This document shows, in pieces, positions 21,203 to 34,000 of a stretch of 64,000 nucleotides of DNA. The notes under the pieces are model-generated. The model searched no databases. It was not told where the DNA came from and saw nothing but the letters and a program-made list of their open reading frames with translations. Location: positions 19,783,778 through 19,847,777 of the forward strand of contig JBBCBC010000016.1 in NCBI GenBank assembly GCA_037126765.1, read 5' to 3'. A program made the position numbers and the translations under genes. Positions within the stretch are counted from its first letter, which is position 1. Each line of letters begins with the position of its first letter. The stretch comes from Stenogyne calaminthoides (Eukaryota; Streptophyta; Magnoliopsida; Lamiales; Lamiaceae).

Positions 21203-22860
21203 CTCGGTTTCGGGCTCTGAATTTTAAATTGTAATTTAATTCATTTTCATTAAGTTTGAAATTGGATAGTAGAATTGCTAGATCTTTTTTTGCAGGTATC
21301 CAATTGTCATGGAATTTAATGTGTTTATTTATGCATGCATATAAATTGTGGTTTTTTTAATTCGATTCGTTCGAATTCGTTTTGCCTCTTGAGAAAATCC
21401 ACGAGTATATTAGAATTTGTTTGATTTGATCAATGTAATAGACTAGTCTAGATCTAGGTTTATTTATTTTTTGTAAATAAAATTGTAAATCCTGGATCGA
21501 AAACGGATACGGAGACGAAGAATTGCGCACGGGATCCGGAATCAAGGTATAAAATGCTGCGGTCAGCATGTAAACGACAAGGAAGGCACGCTACACGCTG
21601 ACGCTGGCGAGCGCGACGCATGCTGGTGCAAGGCCGAGGGGCCGAAAGTGCGCCGCGGATCGCCATTACGGCGACGCGTGGGCACGCTGGCTGGGCGGCT
21701 GGCGCCGCCGGTGGCGGCACGCAGACGGGCGACGCCGCTTTGGTGCCTGTGGACACGCGCAGGCGGCATCTACAGTGGGATCGGCATGGGCGGCGCTGGG
21801 CTGCGTTCCACGCTGGCGATGCTGACGCTGACGACACCGGCTTACGAAAGCGTATGCGATCTCACGGTGACGACATGCCACAAGACGGATGCCACTGACA
21901 CGGCCGGAGTGAGTGGGCAGCGGCACTGGACCGAGCCGGTCGATGACGTGGCTTGACAAGGCATTTTTTTTAAGACGGTCAAGTGGTAGCTTTTCGAGAC
22001 GAACAATGAAGGCTATGAAGGCGATTTCTCAAGATCAAGACATGACAAAAATTAACCATGACAATTGGATAAATGTGCCCAATATGTTTAATTTTTTGTT
22101 TTGATGTTATGCATTATTTTATGCTTATTTAAATTGTGTTTAAATTTGTGGTGTATGAGAAAACGTCTTTGAAAAATCTCACTTTCAAAAATTACTAAGT
22201 ATGCTTAAACAATTAATTGACAATTTTATTCCGGATAATAAAATTGAATTAATTTTGACCTCCATGATTTATTTATTTGTGAATTCTTTTGGAGAAATTC
22301 CCCCCACGGGACGGTCAAAAGATAGCTTTCACATGAATAAATTCCAAATGGATGATTGTGGATTATTACTAGTGGTGACGATGACCCTCCCCACGAGGCT
22401 CGATCAAAGCGAAATAATAATTCTGTATTTAATCATGGTTATTACTTAGGTATAAAATTGATATGCATATACTTCCCCGAAGTCCCTGTCAATTTTATAT
22501 TGGTCAAGTGGGAGCCAACTATTAATCTGGATATTAAAGATTTGTAACTGTTCTTGTTTGTAACCTGCTTGAATGTGTTTAAATAATGACCCACCCCACG
22601 TGGCTTATTTAAACTGTTTTGAGATGTTGGCTGATGCATGTTCATATTTTTTTTGAGATTTTAATATGAAACATGTGATCGAACCTTGTGATATATTTGT
22701 GCTTAAGCATATAGTTATTTATTTCAGTTCAGCATGACGTAACCTTTTAATCCACTGCTATTATACTTAAAGTCAATAGAATAAGTATGGAAACTATATT
22801 GATTGGAAACGAAAAATTATAATTATCCTGACTGCATAAAAGCACAAGTGGATTCTTGAC
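21203..22860 (+). other. R3 leader with an embedded GC-rich island
   Basis: The flanks are AT-rich, but 21490-21955 is strongly GC-rich and CpG-dense, with repeated GCTGACGCTGGCGA/GATGCTGACGCTGACGAC steps. Overlapping ORFs in several frames (21460-21959) are a by-product of high GC, and none is recognisable. Gag should begin somewhere after 21990, but no continuous frame is left. GACGGTCAA-G/A-GATAGC-like steps occur at 21975 and 22310. It could be a normal but variable leader or captured host sequence. Confidence 0.45.
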
Positions 22861-23393
22861 ACACCAAAATCAGATGAGCCAACTGACGAGTCAAAAATGC
22901 GGGACTCGTCAGATCACCTTGCGAGAGATGTCGTCGCTGAAAATGGTGGAGGGCAAACCCGTAAGGGATTACGTCCTCAAAATTGATGGCCCATCTGAAC
23001 AAACTTGAGGTTCTGAGTGCAGATTATAATCTGGAGACTCAGATGAATTTGGTACTTCACTCTCTGCCCAAAAGTTTTTGAGCATTTTGGCCTCGCTAGC
23101 TGATTTGTTGCAAGCTCTCGTCTAGGCAGAGATGTTGATGGGGCACCAAACTCAAGCTTTGAACGGCAAGTGGTCCATCTTCATCTTCTAGGCCAAGGGT
23201 AGGCAAGAAGAAGAAGAGAAGCAAAAGCCATAAGCAATCAAACTCAACTGTTGCCAAGGGCAATGGTAAGATGAGGAATGCTTGTGGTGTCAAGGAAAAT
23301 CCAAAGAGGAAGTGCTTCAACAGCGGTAAGGACATTGGAGGTTTGCCTGTTCCAACCCCAAAAGGGCCGGAAAGAAAGGTAATTCTCACGCAC
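22861..23393 (+). pseudogene. R3 gag relic with damaged zinc knuckle
   Basis: Pieces in shifting frames match Copia gag: a LKMVEGKPV-x-DYVLK segment at about 22938-22982, then HLNKLEVL and NLETQMNLVLHSLPKSF to 23080, a basic KKKKRSKSHKQ stretch at 23205-23240, and a KCF-N-x-GKD knuckle at about 23310. The second knuckle Cys is Ser and a small deletion shifts the frame, so the CCHC finger is lost. Confidence 0.6.
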
Positions 23394-23580
23394 TAGTTGT
23401 TGAAACTTGTTTAGCGGCGTATACTTCTCATTCGTGGGTAGTTGATACGGGATCTGCTGACCATGTATGTTTCACGTTACGGGGTCCCAACTGACTCGAC
23501 AACTTAAGTGGCAGTGAAATCCTCATCACACTGGGCGATGCTACGAGAGTGGCAGCTGAAGTAGTGAGTACACCTGTCTT
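23394..23580 (+). pseudogene. R3 protease relic
   Basis: HSWVVDTGSADHVCF (about 23430-23475) contains the D-T-G-S active-site motif of a pepsin-like retrotransposon protease. A downstream LGDAT segment (about 23535-23555) fits the flap region. A TGA near 23492 interrupts the frame. Confidence 0.65.
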
Positions 23581-23693
23581 TTGAAGACAAAGTTTTAATT
23601 TTAAGAGATTTTCTTTATGTTCCCAGTTTTAGAAAGAATTCACTTTCAGTTTCTAAAATTCTGTTAATAGATACTTAGTTTCTTCTAATAAGA

Positions 23694-24355
23694 ATGACAT
23701 CCTTTCTTGAAATGATGAGTGTATCTGTTATGGGACATTGGTCGAATAATCTCCATACAATTAACTGTGCACACCACTCACGAAACGCATCCTATAACAC
23801 ATCAACTGTTTCTGATAAAAGAAAACGTTCATCAGACGTGAACGAGACACTTCTATGGCATCTAAGATTGGGACATATTAATCCAAAGAGGATCCAAAGG
23901 TTGGTAGAAGATGGTTCACTGGAGTCTCTCCAAGTTGAACCAATTCCAACCTGCGAATCATGTTTGGAGGGTAAAATGACCAAGAGGGCATTCGGAGCCA
24001 AGGGGAATAGAGCCAAAGAAGTGTTAGAAATCATTCACACAGACGTATGTGGTCCAATGTCAACCGAAGCAAGAGGAGGTTATGAGTATTTCATCACTTT
24101 TATTGATGACTACTCAAGGTAGGGCTATATTTTCCTTATGAAGCATAAATCTGAGACCTTTGAGAAATTCAAAGAATTTAAGGCTCAAGCAGAGAATCAT
24201 AGGGAAAAACGTATCAAGTCTCTACGATCCGATCGTGGAGGCGAGTACCTCAGCGATGAGTTTTGAACTACTTGTCAGATGAAGGGATTATATTCCAGCT
24301 AACTGCACCCGGAACCCCTCAACAAAATGGGGTTGCAGAGCGATGAAACAGAACT
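23694..24355 (+). pseudogene. R3 GAG-pre-integrase and integrase core, broken
   Basis: LLWHLRLGHINPKR and CESC give the HHCC zinc-binding module. IIHTDVCGPM carries the first catalytic Asp, and LRSDRGGEYL (about 24219-24248) the second. A stop at 24120-24122 and a frameshift near 24265 break the core. The PQQNG-x-AER motif with the catalytic Glu survives in another frame near 24318-24344. The D-to-E distance still fits a DD35E enzyme. Inactive. Confidence 0.8.
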
Positions 24356-24358
24356 CTT

Positions 24359-25189
24359 TTGGAAATAGTTAGATCAATAATGAGTTATGCGGATCCTCCC
24401 AAGTCGTTCTGGGGTCATGCCTTGGAAACAGCGGCTTACATTCTGAACTTGGTGCCATCCAAATCGGTTCCCAAAACTCCCAAAGAATTGTGGATCGGGC
24501 GCAAGCCCAGTTTGAGACACATGAGAATTTGGGGGTGTCCGGCCTACGTGTTGGACAAGGAAGCCAAAAAATTAGATCCTCGATCAGAATTAAGGTTGTT
24601 TGTAGGATACCCCGAGGGAACAAAAGGGTGTATGTTCTATGGTCCCGAAGATCAAAAGGTGGTAATAAGCACCCACTTTAGATATTTGGAGGAAGACTAT
24701 GTGAACGAAAGAAGACTCAGAAGTGAGATTACCTTAAGTGAGATAAAGGGGCTAACCTCATTGCCAACTGTACAAGATGATATACCAAACGACACACTTT
24801 CACAACCGGAACCTCATCGTAGTGGGAGGGTTGTGAGACAACCCGAGAGATTCATGTGGATAGGAGAGTCCTCGGACTTGATTCCCGGACAAGACAAATC
24901 AGACCCATGGACATATGATGAGGCAATCCAAGACAAGGATACGGTTTCTTGGCAAAAGGTAATGAAAGCAGAAATGGGTTCTATGGATCATAACAGAGTG
25001 TGGGAGCTAGTCGAACCACTTAATGGGGTCAAACCTATTGGTTGCAAGTGGGTATACAAGAGAAAAAGAGGACCGGACGGGAAGGTGGAAACTTTCAAAG
25101 CAAGGCTTGTGGCGAAAGGTTATACTCAGAAAGAAGGGATCGACTATGAGGAAACCTTTTCACCTGTAGTAATGCTCAAGTCCATCTGA
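24359..25189 (+). pseudogene. R3 integrase C-terminus and start of reverse transcriptase
   Basis: 276 codons open. The first part has PPKSFWGHALETAAYILN, LWIGRKPSLRHMRIWGC and the LRLFVGYPEGTKG segment typical of the Copia integrase tail. From about codon 190 the RT begins: W-x-KVMKAEMGSM, VKPIGCKWVYKRKRGPDGKV, FKARLVAKGYTQKEGIDYEE. It ends at TGA 25187-25189 inside the RT. Confidence 0.85.
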
Positions 25190-25693
25190 ATTCTCTTGTC
25201 GATTGCTGCGCATCTCGATTTTGAAATCTAGCAAATGGATGTCAAGACAGCTTTCCTTAACGAAAGTCTTGATGAAGAAATCTATATGCATCAACCTCAA
25301 GGCTTCATTGAAAAGGGCCAAGAACATCTAGTTTGTAAGCTCATGAAGTCCATTTACAGACTCAAACAGGCATCCAGAGCTTGGAACCAATGTTTTGATC
25401 ATGTTATAAAGTCTTATGGGTTTGATCATAAGCGAGTTCAAAAGTTTGTGTGTACAAAAAAAGCGTGTCGGGCGCATTGGTATTCTTAGTACTATCGTAG
25501 ATGACATTCTGCTCATCGGAAATGATGTAAAGGTGTTATCAGACGTAAGGGCATGGCTTTCAAAACAGTTTGATATGAAGGACTTAGGGGAAGCCGGGCA
25601 CATCCTTGGGATCAAGATCACTCGAGATTGCAAGAAAAGGATGATAGGCTTATCGCAAGCTTCATACATAGACACTGTCTTGAAATGATTCAG
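25190..25693 (+). pseudogene. R3 reverse transcriptase palm, frameshifted
   Basis: QMDVKTAFLNESLDEEIYM carries the first catalytic Asp. KSIYRLKQASRAWNQCFD follows, and then a frameshift near 25430-25450. The active-site segment reads VDDILLIGND (25498-25527), in the place of YVDD. The region ends in a TGA near 25687. The catalytic residues are present, but the chain is broken at several points. Confidence 0.82.
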
Positions 25694-25694
25694 C

Positions 25695-26480
25695 ATGCAA
25701 GATTCCAAGAAAGGCTTCGTACCTTTCAGGCATGGAATCCATCTATCCAAGGAAATGTACCCTAAGACACAAAATGAGATAGATGACATGAAAGGCATTC
25801 CTTATGCTTCGGCTGTCGGAAGCCTTATGTATGCAATGTTGTGTACGAGACCGGATATTTGCTTTGTCGTTGGCATGGTGGCAAGATATCAAAGTAACCC
25901 GGGGAAAGAACATTGGACGGCAGTTAAAAACATTCTGAAGTATCTGAAAAGAACTCGAGATAGAATGTTGGTTTATCAGTCAGATAGTCTAATCCCCATC
26001 GGCTACACGGACTCGGATTTCCAATCAGACTTAGATTCAAGAAAATCTACCTCTGGTAGTGTGTTTTGCATGGGGGGAGGAGCCATGACATGGAGAAGCG
26101 TCAAGCAGAAATGCATCGCAGATTCTACCATGGAAGCCGAATATGTAGCTGCTTGCGAGGCAGCGAAAGAAGCGGTTTGGCTCAAGAACTTCCTAGTGGA
26201 CTTGGATGTAGTTCCGAATTTGCCCAGCACAATCACTGTTTATTGTGACAATGTTAGAGCAATTGCAAATTCAAGAGAACCAAGAGCCCACAAGGCCAGC
26301 AAACACATTGAAAGGAAATACCATCTTATACGAGAAATCGTTAAGAGAAGAGATATAGAGGTGGCAAAGATCGCGTCAGAAGACAACCTAGCTGATCCAT
26401 TCACAAAGGGTCTGCCTCAGAATACATTTGAGAGACATGTGGAAGGAATGGGTGTCAAGACCGTTGTCAATCTGCTTTGA
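25695..26480 (+). pseudogene. R3 RT end and RNase H, open frame
   Basis: 261 codons without a break. It has the Copia RT end (AVGSLMYAMLCTRPDICF) and the RNase H motifs GYTDSDFQSDLDSRKSTSG, STMEAEYVA and VYCDNVRAIAN with the catalytic Asp, Glu and Asp. It ends in the HIERKYHLIRE and DPFTKGLP segments. It is only the 3' part of the polyprotein and has no start of its own. Confidence 0.88.
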
Positions 26481-26584
26481 GTATAAGTGGGAGACATTAT
26501 TAGGTTCGTGTAGGTGACATTAGATGTCACGTATTAGGAACTACAAGAGACTTGATGTAGTATACTTAAAAGAAGACTTTGAGT

Positions 26585-26597
26585 ATAAGTGGGAGAT
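26585..26597 (+). promoter_or_regulatory. R3 polypurine tract
   Basis: ATAAGTGGGAGAT directly before the TGTTGGG LTR start. A second TTTGAGTATAAGTGGGAGA lies about 100 bases upstream, at 26477-26495. Confidence 0.8.
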
Positions 26598-28435
26598 TGT
26601 TGGGATTATACTGGAAAATATGCTTTTACTTTGTATAATCAGACTGAATTTCGGACTTATTTACTGAAATATATTGTTTATCACTGATGCTTTAAATATC
26701 ATCGAATGTTACATATATTTACTGCATAATTGTTCAATAAATAGTACGTGTTACATTGTAGTTAATTTAGTGATACCAGATCACATAAGATTAAATTAAC
26801 AGTCCCTTGTAACCAAAAGTACACCATTCACGACCTAGATGGAAATGAACAATCCTTCGTGAAAGGTTTAAGTGTAAGGCTCAGATTGGTTTGTCTTGAC
26901 CAAGAGATTACACTAGTGCATGACTTATGCACTGAATAGGACCTACAGGACGACAAATTCTTCAGAACTGAACTAGGAAGAATTAGACCTCAGTGTTTCG
27001 TTATTTCTTAATCTTCATCCCTTAAATAGGATTGCGTGTGGTTAGTAATTATTGCTTTGACTTATTACGGGTAGAGAATCAACGAGATTCAATACCTTAT
27101 ATCTTGGGCAATATTATTGGTCACATGCGATTGCTAAGATTTAATAAGGAGAATCGTGTGCAAGTACGCTTGTTCGATTTGCCCCCTTGGGAGGTTCATA
27201 AGTTTTATCATACCAAATCTTGCAAGTGGAACTAGTTTTCGGTATGGATAATAATGTTGAATCGTTCCTTTACCAAGGATAAAAGATATTAATTAATGGA
27301 AAGCTATTTCAGTGGCTTGAATTAATTAATGGGCTAGATAATCTTAAACACGGGAAATAATAACCGGGATCCATATTAACTGTAATATGGGTTAAGATGG
27401 ATAGTGCAATATTAATTATGTAGTGGGATTAATTAATATTTATATTGAATAATATTGTGGCTCAATATTGATAATTCAAGATCCATTGGAAGGTACAATC
27501 TTAATTCTCCTAAAGGCCTCTCAAGTAGCCCAACATAAAGTCTAATAACTGAAAAAGGTGTTTAAAAATAAAATAAATTTTGTTACTTATTTTTCCTCAT
27601 TTTTCGAAAATTATGAATAAAAGGGGAGAAAGATTTTCTTTGAATTTTGTTATGGAATGAAGATATGTATTCTTGAAATACAAGATTATCTCATTAAATT
27701 CAAGAAATCTCCCACTTGGTTATTTATATGTAAATTTCGAAAATTTTGAAAGAATAAGGGAAAGAAAGATTTTCTTGATTTTCTTGAAAATATATTATGG
27801 AAGATATGTATTCTTGCAATACATGTATATCTCATAAATTCAAAAATGATCCAAATCTTGGAATCTTGATCCTTATTTTTTCGAAAATTCCCATAACAAG
27901 AGGAGTTGGGATTTTTGTGGAATATTTTAATTATGGAGAAAAGAATATATATGAGATATATTCAAGATTTCTTGGAGATCAAGAAAAAGATTTTCCCATA
28001 TTATTTTTCCCCTAAAATTCAACCAACACCTCATCTATAAATAGGGGATGATTCTTTCATTCCCAAGTACAATTCCATGTGCTGGAAAAATTAGTAAATC
28101 CACAAAGGTGGTGCAACAAATTTTTATTTTCCCTTTTGTTAATTGTTCGCGAGTTTCCTTCCACCGGATTGACGAGCAAGGACTAGGGAATACTTGGAAA
28201 GGCTTTTTGGTGTGTTTTCATCGACGAGACCATTGCCATTCCAAGAGGTTAGTTCACGTAAAGCCGTAGTAATTCCGCATGCGTAGGTTTTATGTGAACT
28301 GTTTATATGCATGATTTGTTGTTGAATTATTATTTGAATTAATATAGGATTAATTCATGCTAGTAATAATTGTTAGAATTAAATTTGTATTTAAATATTT
28401 ATCCCGAATAGATCCGGGCAATTAATTCCCCAACA
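26598..28435 (+). repeat. R3 3' LTR
   Basis: TGTTGGGATTATACTGG to ATTCCCCAACA, followed by the gtttt duplication. It pairs with 19350-21188. Confidence 0.93.
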
Positions 28436-28440
28436 GTTTT

Positions 28441-28958
28441 CTGTTGATGAGTATGCAGATTGGTCCATAGACATGAGAGACCATCTGGGAGTGATTAGCA
28501 ACAGAATGGATGAGATTCTTGAGATAGGACCGATTATCATCTATCACTACAACCTAGCTGAAGTAGGACGAGATCCCACACAACCAGTTGGAGCAAGAAT
28601 CGGAATGAGTCCCTCTCTGATGGATGCAGATGAGAGGAAACTGTCTAACCTGGATACTGTTGCCAGACATCTCATCATGAAAACCATGGATGCTACTACA
28701 AGAGAGAAAGTGATGTACCAAGGCACTAAGGAAGTCACGGGATACGCTTCTTTGAAATCTGCAGAGGAAATGAAACAGATCAGGAGAATACAGATCGCAA
28801 GCCGAAATTTGGTTGTTGTTTTGAAAAACTCAAGATGTTGCCGAATGAAACAGTTGATCAATTTGATGGAAGGATCAAACGAGGAGTCAACTAACTTCGT
28901 GATCTCGGACGATTTATGTCAAACAAGGATATCAATTACAAGATTCTCAGATCGCTGA
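28441..28958 (+). pseudogene. R2 gag continued after R3
   Basis: The frame is open from 28443 through YADWSIDMRDHLGVISNRMD and KLSNLDTVARHLIMKTMD. The gag copy at 8874-9395 and the R5 gag share this region. After about 28740 the peptide stops matching the gag copy, although the DNA still does, so one or more indels shift the frame before the stop at 28956-28958. The Copia gag capsid part; not functional. Confidence 0.75.
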
Positions 28959-29221
28959 CTAAGAAATGGGATACGAAGGTGATCGTGATTAAGGATTTGT
29001 CAAGATATTGCTACAATGAAACCAAATGATCTAATCTTGGTTTGAAAGCTCATGAGTTCGACCGATCGAGAGGACAAGGATCGATGATGTCCCGGTGAAA
29101 CTACTCCCAATCCCAAATCTGTTGCATTCAAAAAAGATGTAGTAGTTCACTTAATTGTGGAACCGATTGGAAACATCATCATCCAAAAGTTTGAACAAAT
29201 TGCCTTACTAACAACAAAAAT
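28959..29221 (+). pseudogene. R2 gag middle, frame lost
   Basis: The DNA still resembles gag (KKWDTKV then VIKDLS at about 28960-29005, where R5 has its TGA). The frame is broken by a CG-rich stretch at 29058-29090. Confidence 0.5.
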
Positions 29222-29896
29222 TTGGAAAGAACAAATGTTCAAATGGGCAAATACAGAAAATTTTATGATGACTATCGAAGGAATAGAGGAAGAGATCGTC
29301 GTTCATCTGACAGATCGCAAGAGAGGTATCGTTCATCTAACAATCGAGATAACAGAAGAGAAGAAAGATATGACGATCATTCTGACGAAAGGAAGGATTA
29401 TCGAAGAGATGACCGGAAAGAAAGCAGACACGATGATCGATCAGATAGGAATGGAACTGACTATCGACAGAATGGGAAATCTCCTGACAGATACTACAGA
29501 AGAAATGATTCTCCAGGCAGAAGAATCTCCGGAGATTCTAGGGTATGCTACAACTGTCAGAAACCAGGTCATTACAATGCTGACTGTCCTGACCTGACCC
29601 TCAAAGAAAAAGAGGAGAAAAGAAACATAAGAGAACAGAGATACAGGGACAGGAAAGCTATGGTTGCAGATACGTCTGGAATTGATGATTCCTACCTGCC
29701 CTCAGATGATTCTGGTTACTCATCTGTCGAAGATTTCTGTTTGATTACAACAACTGATGATGTCGATGATCTGAGCTTCTTATCTGATGACGACATCTGT
29801 CTCATGGCCAGAGAATCAGATCAAACAGAGGTACTTTCTAACTCTTTCGTGCCTCTTTCTTCCACACCACATGTGCCGAGCACATCTGTAGGATAG
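29222..29896 (+). pseudogene. R2 gag C-terminus with CCHC zinc knuckle
   Basis: Arg/Asp/Ser-rich, highly charged region (codons 1-105), then VCYNCQKPGHYNADCPDL with the C-x2-C-x4-H-x4-C knuckle (about codons 109-122), which binds RNA in the particle. An acidic tail has SDD repeats and ends at TAG 29894-29896. R5 has a stop at the same point (52767-52769), possibly parallel CAG/CAA-to-stop changes. Confidence 0.8.
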
Positions 29897-31005
29897 GTCA
29901 ACTTGCAGGTCTACAATGACCAATTGCTTGATGATCTTTCCAATGCAATAGATACTTATACACGAGTGGAAGTTGAGAACGATAACCTGAGAGCTGAGAA
30001 CATCAGGCTTGTTAAAGAAATTGAGGCAAGTAGAACAGCTAAACTGAAATCAGCTGAAACTGTTTAGAAGATGACAACAGAACTGGAGCTTCTGAAGGTC
30101 AGTTCTTCTGATCAGGGAAAGCTAGTTAAGGAACAGTTGACTCTCAACCTACAACAAGCCAATGAACTCAAATCTCTTCAGACTAAGTTTGATGAACTCT
30201 TCCGGATGCATGAGAATCTGAAAGTACTTGAGGACGGTCTACGTAAGAAAATAGAGGTTTTCACGAAGTCTTCTAAAATTGTTCAAGACTTGAACAACTA
30301 ACTTCGTACGCCGACTGACAAGAAGGGAATTGGGTATGAAATCCCTTCTAGATCCTCAAAAGCCCTGTCTGGTTCACATCAAAAAAGTGTAACCAAACGA
30401 GTTTCTGACCAAGATACACGAAATACCAAATCTGTATCTGGTAAGGAAAAAGGATCAGCTGATCAGGCAAGGCAAGTGTCAGATAAGAAAGGGAACAGAA
30501 ATGAACCCCAACTGATTAGACATCAACCTAGGTATCATCAGATGAACCCAGTTCTTCGGAGGAGACCACAGCCCAATCAGCAGAGTAGGTATCAGGCTGG
30601 ACCATCTCGAAAGGGACAGTCCCAGCTGATGCAGACTCAGTCCAAGCTGCCTAACAAGCAAGCTAAGGGTAAACTGCTAAGACCAATTATGCCAGAAAGA
30701 TATGAATTTTTTAATGGTAGCAGTCGTACCTACCCTTACAATCAGAAACCTAGGGCTGCTGTACCTGAGCCCCACTGGATTTAAAGAAGACAAGTTTCAA
30801 TGAAAAAATCCAAGTCTTCTGATTCATCCAATGCTCACACTCATAATCATAAGAACCAGATTGCATATGAAGAGACGTATGACTATGTAGATGTTTTTGT
30901 GAGACAGATCAAGCCTTCTGTTTTCAACAGAGGTGCCAGATATGTTTGGATCCCGAAAGGTACTTCTAACCCCCCAGGACCCGATTCTACTGGGGTACCT
31001 AAAGT
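29897..31005 (+). pseudogene. R2 gag-pol linker, coiled coil and basic region, broken
   Basis: Open stretches are 30071-30301 (leucine/lysine/glutamate-rich, heptad-like coiled coil), 30476-30784 (Gln/Arg/Pro-rich, basic) and 30800-31009 (contains a VWIPKGTSNPPGP segment that recurs in R5). Stops such as TAG at 30065-30067 separate them. A long linker before the protease is a feature of this group. Confidence 0.6.
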
Positions 31006-34000
31006 TTGAATTGTTTGCAGAATCGCTTGGGACTGGTAAATAAGGGTGGAGAACAGGCAGCTATCTGGTACATAGATAGTGGATGCTCAAGACACATGAC
31101 TGGAAGCCAGTTTCTCCTTAACAACTATGTTGAAAGACCAGGCCCAAGAGTTCTCTTTGGTGATGATAACTTTGGTCATACCAGAGGAGTCGGAACCTTA
31201 GTGAACGATGATGTACAGATCACAGGACTTTCAAATGTTGATGGATTAAAGCACAACCTGTTATCTATCTCACAATTCTGCGACAATGGTTTTAGTGTTG
31301 AGTTCTCGACAGAAAAATGCACAGTTAAAAATTGAGCTACTCAACAGATCTTGCTGATTGGTTCAATAAAAGGAATGATATACACAGTAGATTGGAACAG
31401 TTGTCCAAGAAATGCATGCCTGATTGTTAAGAGTTCTAAGAGCTCCAGCTGGCTCTGGCACAAGAGGATGAGCCATCTGAACTTTAAGACTCTTAACAAG
31501 ATAGCAATGATGTCTTTGGTAGAAGGGCTCCCGAATGAAGTTTTCTCTAAGGATCAGACATGTTCAGCATGTCAGAAGGGAAAGCAAGTCAAGGCTTCAT
31601 TCGAAGGGATACCTTCTCCTCCATCCAGCAGAGTACTGCAACTGCTCCATATGGATTTGTTTGGACCAGTTACACCTCTAAGTTTCAGTGGACGCAAATA
31701 CACTCTGGTGGTCGTGGATGATTATTCCAAGTTCACCTGGGTTATATTCTTGTCCAAGAAAAGTGAAACTACAACCAAACTACCCGAGATGCTCAAGAAA
31801 ATTCAGAATGAAAAGGGTCTCAGCATAGTGAAAATCAGATCAGACAAAGGTACTGAATTCCTTAACCAGTTTATATCTGATTTTTGCTCTGAGTTTGGTA
31901 TACAGCATGAGACATCAGCTGCAAGAACACCACAACAGAATGGCGTAGCAGAAAGAAGGAACTGAACACTCAAAGAAGCTGCACGCACTATGTTAGCTGA
32001 ACATGCAACTCAAAGCCGCTTCTGGGCAGAAGCAATCAATACTGTATGCCACACGTAATTTAGATGTTCTCTGACTAAGATTCACTTTAAAACACCTTAT
32101 GAACTGTGGAAGGGCAGAAAACCTCGTGTTTCTTACTTCCATGTTTTTGGGTGCAAGTGTTTCATACACAACAATGGGAAGAGTCTGTTGAAAACTTTTG
32201 ATGCCAAAGCAGATGAGGGTATATTCTTAGGATATTTATCAACCAACAAGGCATTTAGGGTCTTCAACAGACGAACTCTAGTTGTGGAAGAAACACCTCA
32301 TGTGGTCTTTGATGAGTCATCATTTGATCAAGAGAAGTTCCGCCTCGAGAGAGCTGACACGGATGCAAATCGCATTCGAGATATACGTAAAATGGGTCAG
32401 CTAAGGCTCAAAGGAAAGGAACCAAAATATGTCACAGTATATGTTCCTAACTTTGACCTTGATGATTCACCAGTCAGAAAGACCCCAAGGTATGTATGTA
32501 CATTTGTCGATGAAGAAGCCGTGGTACAATTTGAGACAAGAATAATTGAACCTTCTGGTTCATGGGGAACACCTAATGTTTCGGCAGACAGACTTCAGCA
32601 TATGATGAGTCCAACATCAGCTGAGACATGTCCATGCCAAGTGGATCCTACTCAAGTACCTCTCCCAGTCTCTAGTGATGAATCTTTATCAGAAGAGGAT
32701 GATGTTCTCCAAATAAATGACAATCAGGACAGAAGGACCTAGATAACCAGTCATCCAACTGGTCTGATCATCGGAGACCCATCTGATAGAGTTAGAACTA
32801 GACATCAGATTGGTGAAAGTGCAATGTATTGTTGTTATCTGTCTTTGAAGGAACCACTCACAGTTGAAGAAGCTCTTCAAGATGCAAGTTGGATTCTAGC
32901 CATGCAAGAAGAACTAGAACAGTTTGAAAGAAATCAAGTTTGGGAACTTGTAGACAGACCAACTCATCAAGATGTGATTGGTACTAAGTGGGTATTCAAG
33001 ACCTAGAAGGATAATCACAATGTAATAACTAGAAATAAGGCAAGACTTGTTGCTAAGGGATATTCACAATCAGAAGGGATTGATTATGATGAAATTTTTG
33101 CACCAGTCGCCCGTCTGGAAGCCATTCGGCTGTTTCTGGCTTATGCAGCTCATAGAGGATTTATTGTGTATCAGATGGATGTAAAGAGTGCATTCTTAAA
33201 CGGGGTGCTAGCTGGGGAAGTTTATGTTGAACAACCTCCTGGCTTTGAAATAAGCAACCAAGTGTACCGTTTAAGAAAAACTCTTTATGGACTGAAACAA
33301 GCTCCTAGAGCTTGGTATGATACATTATCCCAGTTCTTGATAGAGAATGGATTTACCAAGGGCTTGATTGATCGGACCTTGTTCAGAATAGAAGATGGAG
33401 AAGACATTCTCTTGGTTTAGATCTATGTGGACGACATTATATTTGGTTCTCCCAATCAGAAGCTATGTGAGAAATTCAGTAAGCTGATGCAAGGGAAATT
33501 TGAGATGTCCATGATGGGTCAGATGACCTATTTTTTGGGTCTACAGGTCAAGCAAGCTCACACTGGGATATTCATCTGTCATGCAAAATACACAAGGAAT
33601 TTGTTGGCTAAGTATGGAGTTCAGAACTGGAAGGAAGTCAGAATTCCAATGTTGACTGCATTCAAGATGGATCCAGATGAAGGTGGTAAGAAGACTAATC
33701 AGAAAGAGTATAGGGCTTTGATTGGATCTTTACTATATCTGACTGCAAGCAGACCAGATATAACATTTGCAGTAGGTGTATGTGCCAGATTTCATGCAAA
33801 TCCCAAACAAAGCCACCTTGAAGCAGCTAAGCGGATTCTTAAGTATCTGAAGGGTACTGTAAACTTAGGTTTATGGTATCCAGCAGATGATAATCTAGAG
33901 CTTAGTGGGTACTCTGATTCTGATTATGGTGGATGTAGGATAGATAGAAAATCTACATCAGGTACTTGCCAGTTCTTGGGAAGCAAGCTGGTCTCGTGGT

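Larger units (their letters stand above)
19350..28435 (+). mobile_element. R3: Copia element of a second family, nested in R2 gag
   Basis: LTRs at 19350-21188 and 26598-28435 bracket a PBS and a gag-protease-integrase-RT-RNase H order, 9,086 bases in total. The TSDs are gtttt at 19345-19349 and 28436-28440. The RNase H end (HKASKHIERKYHLIREIVKR, LADPFTKGLPQ) and the AAGTGGGAGAT polypurine tract separate it from the Sirevirus-like elements. The clade is probably Tork/TAR-like, but this is uncertain. It has no extra ORF after pol. Frames are broken in gag, integrase and RT, so it is non-autonomous now. Confidence 0.92.

Noticed and set aside
21460..21959. Several overlapping Arg/Pro/Ala-rich ORFs on both strands
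   Set aside because: High GC content removes stop codons in all frames; none of the translations shows a recognisable domain.
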